Notes under the pieces: model-generated | What the model was told of the DNA's origin: nothing | What the model saw: only the letters and a program-made list of their open reading frames with translations | Databases searched by the model: none | NCBI GenBank assembly: GCA_050187175.1 | Contig: JBFWXS010000013.1 | Location: 33,517-97,516 of the forward strand | From: Zeimonas sp050187175 | GTDB taxonomy: Bacteria; Pseudomonadota; Gammaproteobacteria; Burkholderiales; Burkholderiaceae_E | Length of the DNA: 64,000 nt | Direction: 5' to 3' | Shown: piece after piece, positions 57,549 to 64,000 of the stretch | Layout of the letters: every line of letters begins with the position of its first letter | Position numbering within the stretch: the stretch's first letter is position 1 | Program-made: the position numbers and the translations under genes

Positions 57549-58568
57549 TCAGTGACCGCCGCTACTGGCGCTACCGCTGCCGCCGGCATTGCCGTCGCTG
57601 CCGTCGCTGCCGTCCTCACCCAGCGGCCGCAGGCACCAACCCGCGTCATTGACGCGCTGCAGCCGATACCGCCGTCCAAGCTCGAGAATCGCCTTCCCCG
57701 GCAGATGCCCGAACGGCAAGCCGCAGACGATCGGCAACTGCGGCAGCCGCGCGCGGAAGTAGTCGATCACCGTCCTCAGATCGAAACCATTGTCGTGCGA
57801 TGCGGCCTTCCAGGCAGTGAAGCCGCCGAGGATCAGCGCGCGCTGGCGCGCCAGCACGCCGGCGAACAGCAGCTGGTGCAGCATTCGCTCGACGCGATAC
57901 GGATGCTCGGCCACGTCCTCGACGAACAGCAGGCCGCCGTCGACCTCAGGCAGATACGGCGTGCCTACCAGGGCGGCCACCAGCGACAGGTTGCCGCCCC
58001 ATACGACGCCCTGTACCGACTCGCCGGCCGGAAGCCGGCCGTCGTCGTGCTCCGCGGCCCATTCGACGTCGGGCGAATGCCCGGCCAGCAAGGCCTCGAA
58101 CTGCGCCAGCATGAACGCATCGGGCCGCGCCGCGCCGAAGTCGCCGGCCAGCGCCGGCCCCGCGAAGCTGCGCGCGCCGGTCTGCGCCAGCAAGGCCAGC
58201 TGGAACGCCGTGAAATCACTGTACCCGATCCAGCGTACGCCGCGCGCCACCGAGGCAGCGACCAGCGGCCAGTCGATGCGATCGAGCAGACGCGACAGGC
58301 CGTAGCCGCCGCGCACGATCATCACCGCATCGATGTCGGTCATGCGCGCCGCGCGCTCGATCTGAGCCAGCCGAGCCTCGTCGGTGCCAGCAAAGCGCAG
58401 CCACGGCTGCGCCGGCACCTCGTCGCGCAGCTCGCAGCCCATCGCGCGCAGGCGCTCCAGCGCGGCCTCGAACGCCGGCACCGACAAATGCGCGCCCGAC
58501 GGCGCGATCACCGCGATCCGCGGCCCCGCCCCAGGCGCAGACCGCTGCCTTGCTTCGCTATCGCTCAT
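57549..58568 (-). CDS. ldcA: LD-carboxypeptidase (peptidase S66)
   Basis: A 339-residue cytoplasmic LD-carboxypeptidase that trims the terminal D-Ala of recycled murein tetrapeptides. The nucleophile is Ser117 in RWIGYSDFTAFQ; the catalytic Glu is in VWGGNLSLV...LFVEDV and the His near GLPFGHLPGKA. The C-terminal tail is a Gly/Ser/Asp-rich run of about 22 residues encoded by short repeats. Its ATG overlaps the stop of the Lrp gene (ATGA). With anmK and the M23 enzyme, it adds to the wall-recycling genes in this window. Confidence 0.93.
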   Translation of the reverse strand: MSDSEARQRSAPGAGPRIAVIAPSGAHLSVPAFEAALERLRAMGCELRDEVPAQPWLRFAGTDEARLAQIERAARMTDIDAVMIVRGGYGLSRLLDRIDWPLVAASVARGVRWIGYSDFTAFQLALLAQTGARSFAGPALAGDFGAARPDAFMLAQFEALLAGHSPDVEWAAEHDDGRLPAGESVQGVVWGGNLSLVAALVGTPYLPEVDGGLLFVEDVAEHPYRVERMLHQLLFAGVLARQRALILGGFTAWKAASHDNGFDLRTVIDYFRARLPQLPIVCGLPFGHLPGKAILELGRRYRLQRVNDAGWCLRPLGEDGSDGSDGNAGGSGSASSGGH

Positions 58569-59068
58569 CCGCGCTCCTGCGGCTCGGCCAGATGCAGGAC
58601 CAGGCTTTCCTTGATCTCTTCCATCACGATGTAGCTGCGCGATTCGCGCGCCTGCGGCAGCGCGAGCAGCATGTCGCCGAGCAGTTTACGGTACGCCGCC
58701 ATCTCGGGGATCCGCGCCTTGATCAGATAGTCGAACTCGCCCGAGACCAGATGGCATTCCAGCACATAGGGCAGGCGCAGCACCTCGCGGCGGAACTCAT
58801 CAAAGATCGGCCCCGACTTGGCCGCCAGCTTCAGCTCGACGAACACCAGCAGATGCTGTCCCAGCGCCTGCGGATTCAGCCGCGCGTGATAACCGAGGAT
58901 GAAGCCGTCGCGCTCGAGCCGCCTGACGCGTTCGCTGCACGGCGTCACCGAGAGCCCCACGCGATCGGCCAGATCGGTCATCGAGATGCGGCCATCCGAC
59001 TGCAGGGCGCGCAGGATGGCACGGTCGATCCGATCAAGGTCTTTTACCTGCTGAGTCCGGTTTCTCAA
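58565..59068 (-). CDS. Lrp/AsnC-family regulator (probable dadA regulator)
   Basis: A 167-residue Lrp-type regulator. The N-terminal helix-turn-helix is LDRIDRAILRALQSDGRISMTDLADRVGLSVTPCSERVRRLERDG (recognition helix SVTPCSERVRRLE), and the ligand-binding RAM domain covers about 75-155. The start is a TTG, because no ATG precedes the KDLDRID block that begins Lrp proteins; the ribosome binding site is weak. It is divergent from dadA across an AT-rich 136-bp region, as for Pseudomonas dadR-dadA, so alanine-responsive control is likely. Confidence 0.92.
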   Translation of the reverse strand: MRNRTQQVKDLDRIDRAILRALQSDGRISMTDLADRVGLSVTPCSERVRRLERDGFILGYHARLNPQALGQHLLVFVELKLAAKSGPIFDEFRREVLRLPYVLECHLVSGEFDYLIKARIPEMAAYRKLLGDMLLALPQARESRSYIVMEEIKESLVLHLAEPQERG

Positions 59069-59204
59069 TTGAATTCACCGCAATAATCGGTTTGACACGA
59101 CAAATTCTAGTGCAATCTTCAAATACGACAAAAATATCTACTGCCTCGGCTGCACAATATCCGCATCCCAATCGCTTAGGGGCGGCGGCCCTCGGAGAGC
59201 AGTC
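59069..59204. promoter_or_regulatory. AT-rich divergent promoter region between the Lrp-type gene and dadA
   Basis: The 136 bp are markedly AT-rich against the GC-rich surroundings, as expected for Lrp-bound promoter DNA. A perfect TTGACA lies at 59092-59097 on the plus strand, but I find no good -10 at 16-18 bp. Runs such as ACGACAAAAATATCTA at about 59125-59140 are A-rich and may bend. Confidence 0.5.
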
Positions 59205-60506
59205 ATGCGTGTGATGGTCCTCGGCAGCGGCGTCATCGGCGTCACCACGGCCTGGTACCTTGCCAAGGCCGGCATGCAGGTCGTCGTCGTCGATCGCCAG
59301 CCCGGTCCGGCGCAGGAAACCAGCTTCGCCAATGCCGGTCAGATCTCACCCGGCTATTCGACGCCGTGGGCCGCGCCCGGCATCCCGCTGAAGGCGATGA
59401 AGTGGCTGTTCCAGCGGCACGCCCCGCTCGCGCTGCGTCCCGACGGCACGCTGTTCCAGCTGCAGTGGCTGGCGCAGATGCTGATCAACTGCTCGGCCTC
59501 GCGCTACGCCGTCAACAAGGAACGCATGCTGCGGCTCGCCGAGTACAGCCGCGACTGCATCCGCACGCTGCGCGCCGACACCGGCATCGAATATGAAGGC
59601 CGGCAACAAGGCACGCTGCAGGTCTTCCGCACCGCCAAGCAGCTGGAAGCGGCCGCCCGCGACGTCGAGATCCTGCGCCAGGTCGGCGTACCCTTCGAGC
59701 TGCTGACCCCCGCCCAGATGGCCGGGGCCGAACCAGCCCTGGCGCGCGTCAGCGGCTCACTGACCGGCGCACTGCGCCTCCCCGGCGACGAGACCGGCGA
59801 CTGCCAGCTGTTCACCACGCGCCTGGCCGAGCGCTGCCGCGCACTCGGCGTGCAATTCGAGTTCGGCTGCAGCATCGACGCCCTGCAGGCCGACGGCGAC
59901 CGCATCTCCGGCGTCGTCATCGACGGCCAGCCGCGCACGGCCGACCAGTACGTGCTCGCCCTCGGCAGCTATTCACGCGCGCTGGCCAAGCCCATCGGCG
60001 TGTCACTGCCCGTCTATCCGCTGAAAGGCTATTCGCTGACGATCCCCATCGTCGACGCCGAGGCTGCACCCGTCTCGACGGTCATGGACGAGACCTACAA
60101 GATCGCCATCACGCGCTTCGACCAGCGCATTCGCGTCGGCGGCATGGCCGAAGTGGCAGGCTTCGACCTGTCACTGAACCCGCGCTGCCGCGCCACGCTC
60201 GAGATGGTCGTCGAATCGCTGTTCCCCGGCGCCGGCGATCTGCCCGCCGCGACGTTCTGGACCGGCCTGCGCCCGATGACACCCGACGGCACGCCCATCG
60301 TCGGCCGCGCCGCGCCGCGCAACCTGTGGCTGAACACCGGTCACGGCACGTTAGGCTGGACCATGGCCTGCGGCTCGGCACAACTGGTCGCCGACCTCAT
60401 CGGCGGCCGCACGCCGGCGATCAACGCCGCCGGGCTGGGCCCGGAGCGCTATCTGCGCTCGGCCCCGCAGGCGCAGAGCCGGCTGCAGACGCGCGGAGCC
60501 CATTGA
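59205..60506 (+). CDS. dadA: D-amino acid dehydrogenase
   Basis: A 433-residue FAD enzyme of the DadA type that oxidises D-alanine and other D-amino acids at the membrane. The N terminus has the dinucleotide motif VLGSGVIGVTTAWYLA and ends with the FAD-binding LNTGHGTLGWTMACGSAQLVADLI. The stretch NAGQISPGYSTPWAAPGIPLK is a DadA signature (given here as adjacent blocks). GGAGAG precedes the ATG. The divergent Lrp-type regulator fits known dadA control. No alanine racemase (dadX) gene follows. Confidence 0.96.
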   Translation: MRVMVLGSGVIGVTTAWYLAKAGMQVVVVDRQPGPAQETSFANAGQISPGYSTPWAAPGIPLKAMKWLFQRHAPLALRPDGTLFQLQWLAQMLINCSASRYAVNKERMLRLAEYSRDCIRTLRADTGIEYEGRQQGTLQVFRTAKQLEAAARDVEILRQVGVPFELLTPAQMAGAEPALARVSGSLTGALRLPGDETGDCQLFTTRLAERCRALGVQFEFGCSIDALQADGDRISGVVIDGQPRTADQYVLALGSYSRALAKPIGVSLPVYPLKGYSLTIPIVDAEAAPVSTVMDETYKIAITRFDQRIRVGGMAEVAGFDLSLNPRCRATLEMVVESLFPGAGDLPAATFWTGLRPMTPDGTPIVGRAAPRNLWLNTGHGTLGWTMACGSAQLVADLIGGRTPAINAAGLGPERYLRSAPQAQSRLQTRGAH

Positions 60507-60548
60507 TATCGCGTGGGCATCGACCAGGCGGCACCGAGCGGCCGGCTA

Positions 60549-61514
60549 TCAGTCGCCCTCCCACATTGGCAAACGGCCGATGCGCAGATCACCGTACAGC
60601 GCCGATGCACGCTGCCGCGTATTGTCGGTGTCCGTGAGGATCGCCACCCCGATCAGATTACCCGGCGGCTTGCCGAAGGCCTGGATGTAGTCGGCCACGA
60701 CGTTGCGCCGGAAGCGCTGCCAGCGCTTCAGCTGCTTGTCGCCGCTCGCGACCACCAGCTTGCGCACGCGGCTGGTATTCGGATTGAGGATCACCGTGCC
60801 CACCGGCTGCTTGTTCTCCCAGATGTACATCAGCGTCGCATACGGCATGTCCTGCCCGCTCAGCAGCCGCACCTGCTCGAAGAACATCCGCTCGCGCAGC
60901 GGCAGCGATCGCTTGTCCCCGTCGAACGCAAGCACGATGCGCACCGGCGCATCCTCGGCATAGCGATCGGTATTGTCGGCTCCCGGAATCAGCTGATCGA
61001 CCTTCCAGCGCCACTCGATCATCGGCATCACGAGCGGACTGAGCGACAGGCGCCGCACCAGCCCCGAAGCCGCCGACTCGGCTTGCGCCGCCACCGTCAC
61101 TCCGTCGGCATCGCGGCCGAGCCGATAGCGGGTGCGCGCCTTCGACGGATGCAGCGTCCACAGCTCCCACCCGTCCGGCACTTCCTTGCCGGGCGCACCG
61201 GCGAACAGCGGTACCGTGCCGGTGAGCGGCAGATCGATCGTGCGCAGCAGCTTCGCGGGGATAGCGGCCGGCGCGCTTGAAGTGCTTGAAGTGCTCGACT
61301 TGCTCGATACGCCCGATGTACTCGATGTACTCGCTGTACTCGATGCGTTCGATGCGTTCGATGACGCATTCGAACTACCCGATGCAGCCGGTTCGCTGAT
61401 CGCCGACGCGCCGCCGCCTGAAGGCAGCGCGCACCCCGCCAGCCCACCGATCGCCGCAGCCATCAGCACGGCCCACCACATCGGCACCCGTCGCGGCGCC
61501 GCTCCCCGATCCAC
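60549..61514 (-). CDS. DUF3047 lipoprotein
   Basis: A 321-residue protein. The signal peptide ends in the strong lipobox GGLAGC, so the mature protein should be lipidated. A Ser/Thr/Asn-rich linker (about 45-82) precedes a DUF3047 domain (about 90-318) with WRWKVDQLIPGADN, EDAPVRIVLAFDGD and the closing GVAILTDTDNTRQRASALYGDLRI. The function is unknown. The GTG start has AGGGGG upstream; an ATG 33 bp downstream is an alternative. It converges on dadA. The linker is encoded by 9-bp tandem repeats. Confidence 0.88.
   Translation of the reverse strand: MDRGAAPRRVPMWWAVLMAAAIGGLAGCALPSGGGASAISEPAASGSSNASSNASNASSTASTSSTSGVSSKSSTSSTSSAPAAIPAKLLRTIDLPLTGTVPLFAGAPGKEVPDGWELWTLHPSKARTRYRLGRDADGVTVAAQAESAASGLVRRLSLSPLVMPMIEWRWKVDQLIPGADNTDRYAEDAPVRIVLAFDGDKRSLPLRERMFFEQVRLLSGQDMPYATLMYIWENKQPVGTVILNPNTSRVRKLVVASGDKQLKRWQRFRRNVVADYIQAFGKPPGNLIGVAILTDTDNTRQRASALYGDLRIGRLPMWEGD
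61272..61378 (-). repeat. 9-bp repeat tract coding the Ser/Thr-rich linker
   Basis: Imperfect 9-bp units such as ACTCGATGT and TTCGATGCG run in tandem on the plus strand and code the repeated Ser, Thr and Asn triplets of the DUF3047 lipoprotein linker. Confidence 0.85.
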
Positions 61515-61592
61515 GTTCCGCCCCCTTTTTTCGGGCGATGCTACCGTCTCACCCGAAACTCCCTTGCTCCCCGTTCGACGCGGCCCGCCCCT

Positions 61593-63701
61593 TCATGAGG
61601 ACCGCGGCTCCCCGCTCCGCCGCGCCGCCGCGAACTCGACGAACCAATCGACTGACGCGGGATTGGCCATCGAATCGCGGTTGAGCGCAGTATCGACCGA
61701 CTGCCCGAGCAGCAGCTTCTTCACCGGCACTTCGAGCTTCTTGCCGGACATCGTACGCGGCACTTCCGGAATCGCGTAGACCTCGTTCGGCACGTGACGT
61801 GCCGACAGTTGTCGCCGTACCGCCTCCAGCAGCCGCGCACGCAGCTCCGGCGCCACGCCCGTGACGCCCGCCGCCGCCTGCGCCGGCTCAGGTGCCGCCC
61901 CGCGCGCGGTCGTCGCACCGGCACTCGCCGCCCCGCTCGCCGCCGCATTGCGCAGCACCACGAACAAGGCGAGAAACGACTCTCGCCCCAGATACTCGAG
62001 ATCGATCACCAGCGAATCGACCACCTCGTCGAACTCCTCGACGACACGATACAACTCGGCTGTTCCCATCCGGATGCCATGCCGGTTGATGGTCGAATCC
62101 GAGCGCCCGAAGATCGTCGCCGTCACGGACTCCGGCCGCTCGGTCAGCTTCAGCCAGTCGCCGTGGCGCCAGACATACGGCGGACCAGGGAAGGTGTCGA
62201 AGTAGCTGTCGAAATAACGCCGTCCGTCGGTATCGCCCCAGAAATACAGCGGCATCGACGGCAGCGGCTGCGTACATACCAGCTCCCCGACCTCGCCCAT
62301 CACCGGCTGCCCCGCATCATCGAACGCGTGGATCGCCATGCCGAGCCCGCGACACTGCATCTCGCCGGGGTAGATCGGCAGGATCGGGCACGAAGTGAGG
62401 AATGCCGCGCCAGGGTCGGTGCCTCCCGAGATCGACGCCAGCATCACATCCGGATGCACGTCGCTGTACACCCAGCGATAGCCCTCCTCGGTCAGCGGCG
62501 AGCCGGTGCATCCTATCGTGCGCAGCGCCGACAGATCGAACTCGCTGCCCGGCTTCATGCCGTTCTTCATGCACAGCGCCAGGAACGCAGGGCTGGTGCC
62601 GAAGAACGTGAGCTGCTCGCGCTCAGCCAACCGCCACAGCGTGCGCAGATCCGGATAACCGGGATTGCCGTCGAACTGCAGCAGCGTCGCACCGGTCATC
62701 AGCGTCGACACCCACAGGTTCCACATGATCCAGTTCGTCGACGAAAACCAGAAATAACGATCGCGCGCGTCGACGTCGAGATGCAGCAGATTGGCCTTCA
62801 GCGCCTCGAGCACGAAGCCGCCGTGGCCATGCACGATAGGCTTCGGCATCCCCGTGGTGCCGGACGAATAGACGATCCACAGCGGATGATCGAAGGCCAG
62901 CGGCGTAAACACGCAGTCGGCAGGCTCGGCGGTCGCCTGCGCCCAGTCGATCACCGTCGCGGCGCTCCCGGCCGGGGCCGCCAGTTCCGCAGCACGATCC
63001 AGATAAGGCACGAACACCACCAGCCGCAGGCTGGGCAGCTCGCGCATCAGCTCACGCACCACGTCGCGCCGATCGAAGTCGCGCCCGCCATAGCGATAGC
63101 CATCGACCGCGAACAGCACGCTGGGCTCGATCTGCCGGAAGCGATCGAGCACGCTCACCGGCCCCATGTCCGCCGATGAGCTCGACCAGATGCCGCCGAT
63201 GCTGGTGACGGCCAGCAAGGCACTCACCGTCTGCGGAATGTTCGGCAGATAAGCCACGCAGCGATCGCCCGCCGTCACGCCCAGGCGACGCAGCGTCGCC
63301 GTCAGAGCCCCGACCTCGGCCCGCAGCTCCGACCAGCCGATCTCCGTACGCGCAACCAGTTCCGACTCGAACACCAGCGCCGGCCTGGCCGCATTCCCCG
63401 CCTGCAGACCCGGCGCCAGCAGATGCTCGGCATAGTTCAGCGTCTCGCCCTCGAACCAGCGCGCACCGGGCATCTTGCGCTCGGCCAGCACCTGCCGATA
63501 CGGACTATGCGCAATGACCCCGGACCAGTCGTGAAATGCCGCCCAGAACGCCTCGAGCTCATCGACCGACCAGCGCCACAGCGACTCATAGTCATCGAAC
63601 GCCAACCCACGCTCGTCGCGCAGCCAGCGCATGAATCGCGTGATACCCGCCTGTTCGACCCGCTCGGGCTGCGGACGCCACAAGGGTTCGGCGATCGGCA
63701 T
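61593..63701 (-). CDS. Acetoacetate-CoA ligase
   Basis: A 702-residue acetoacetyl-CoA synthetase of the ANL superfamily, which activates acetoacetate for ketone-body or polyhydroxybutyrate metabolism. Motifs are VYSSGTTGMPKPIVHGHGG near 276, NWIMWNLWVSTLMTGATL, YFDTFPGPPYVWRHGDWLKLT and GRSDSTINRHGIRMGTAELYRVVE, ending with the catalytic Lys region PRTMSGKKLEVPVKKLL. An Ala/Thr/Gly insert of about 30 residues lies near 610-640. GGGAG precedes the ATG. Confidence 0.94.
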   Translation of the reverse strand: MPIAEPLWRPQPERVEQAGITRFMRWLRDERGLAFDDYESLWRWSVDELEAFWAAFHDWSGVIAHSPYRQVLAERKMPGARWFEGETLNYAEHLLAPGLQAGNAARPALVFESELVARTEIGWSELRAEVGALTATLRRLGVTAGDRCVAYLPNIPQTVSALLAVTSIGGIWSSSSADMGPVSVLDRFRQIEPSVLFAVDGYRYGGRDFDRRDVVRELMRELPSLRLVVFVPYLDRAAELAAPAGSAATVIDWAQATAEPADCVFTPLAFDHPLWIVYSSGTTGMPKPIVHGHGGFVLEALKANLLHLDVDARDRYFWFSSTNWIMWNLWVSTLMTGATLLQFDGNPGYPDLRTLWRLAEREQLTFFGTSPAFLALCMKNGMKPGSEFDLSALRTIGCTGSPLTEEGYRWVYSDVHPDVMLASISGGTDPGAAFLTSCPILPIYPGEMQCRGLGMAIHAFDDAGQPVMGEVGELVCTQPLPSMPLYFWGDTDGRRYFDSYFDTFPGPPYVWRHGDWLKLTERPESVTATIFGRSDSTINRHGIRMGTAELYRVVEEFDEVVDSLVIDLEYLGRESFLALFVVLRNAAASGAASAGATTARGAAPEPAQAAAGVTGVAPELRARLLEAVRRQLSARHVPNEVYAIPEVPRTMSGKKLEVPVKKLLLGQSVDTALNRDSMANPASVDWFVEFAAARRSGEPRSS

Positions 63702-64000
63702 GAAGCTTCGTCTCCCGTCTTAGGCTGATCTCGGGTCGACTATACCGAAAAGGCCGCCGGCAAAGGCACGGCTCGCGCAACACAGCCTCCAACCCCTCGA
63801 ACCCGAAAGTTCGCCGCAGACGCACCAGCTTCTCTTCAGGCACGCCACCACTGTTGCAGGGAGCGGCGGGCGTGGGCTGGCGGGTGGGATGTATGCGGCG
63901 CCGAGCAGCGCAGCCGGGGGGCGGCGCGCAGCGCGCTTCCACTTCTGTATCGCGGCGTCTGTCTGAGCGGAGCTCCCCAAAGGGGGGCGCAGCGAGTTAC
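63702..64000. other. Upstream region of the acetoacetate-CoA ligase and window end
   Basis: No convincing gene is seen; the open frames are short and featureless. The promoter of the ligase should lie here on the minus strand. Near the end, GCTCCCC and GGGGGGC (about 63971-63987) can form a hairpin, and the GC-rich words around it look like a repetitive extragenic element cut by the window edge. Confidence 0.35.

Noticed and set aside
63720..63980. Minus-strand open frame of 86 codons at the window end
   Set aside because: Low-complexity, no ribosome binding site and no family; more likely non-coding or part of a repeat element.

Overview
The window is one 64 kb stretch of a GC-rich (roughly two-thirds G+C) betaproteobacterial chromosome, almost certainly Burkholderiales. 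The evidence is the set of conserved gene blocks: DUF2889-sucC-sucD-terC; ribBA-ribH-nusB-thiL-pgpA-pncC next to recA-recX; argC-DUF6776-bactofilin-erpA beside rplM-rpsI; tyrS-dtd-ybhB-phosphatase; a Burkholderiales-type trimeric porin; and a Bug-type (tripartite tricarboxylate) binding protein. An Alcaligenaceae-like organism fits best, but that is inference. The sequence is a draft scaffold with two 100-N gaps (7867-7966 and 19396-19495). The first looks artificial, because the same 127 bp lie on both sides of it.

Layout. 1-4724 (minus): CHASE2 protein (cut by the window edge), FHA protein, TerC-like membrane protein, succinyl-CoA synthetase (sucCD) and a DUF2889 protein. 5132-10786 (plus): a catabolic island with an IclR regulator, a VOC-fold enzyme, an alpha/beta hydrolase, a Bug binding protein and an FAD monooxygenase. 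10766-11441: a HigBA-type toxin-antitoxin pair with a perfect operator palindrome. 11518-17440 (minus): recA-recX, then the riboflavin/thiamine/NusB operon. 17562-20606: a DUF7931-type protein, an MFS transporter, small proteins and a PQ-loop protein around the second gap. 20706-26359: ribE-ribD, a ThDP enzyme, nrdR and glyA. 26674-36236: phosphatase, ybhB, dtd, tyrS, an M23 peptidase, anmK, erpA, bactofilin, argC, rpsI and rplM.

36237-37337 is a mostly non-coding kilobase. It holds the rplM promoter, a fragment of an ISL3-type transposase and a strong candidate small RNA with its own promoter, two hairpins and an intrinsic terminator. One hairpin loop displays the anti-Shine-Dalgarno sequence. 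37338-47944: OsmC, coq7, porin, two acyl-CoA ligases, two lipoprotein-like enzymes and a molybdopterin oxidoreductase. 48210-56425 (plus): two M20 amidohydrolases interleaved with a complete Dpp-type ABC importer whose two ATPases are fused. 56530-63701: a bile-acid/arsenite-type carrier, LD-carboxypeptidase, an Lrp regulator divergent from dadA, a DUF3047 lipoprotein and acetoacetyl-CoA synthetase.

A theme runs through the window: short tandem repeats of 9-17 bp sit in many intergenic regions, and in-frame repeat tracts add low-complexity linkers or tails to otherwise ordinary enzymes (RibH, the ThDP enzyme, the fused ABC ATPase, the FAD monooxygenase and others). Most genes are housekeeping. 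The best candidates for new biology are the anti-SD small RNA, the leaderless-looking HigBA promoter, the RibH acidic tail and the repeat-driven linkers.
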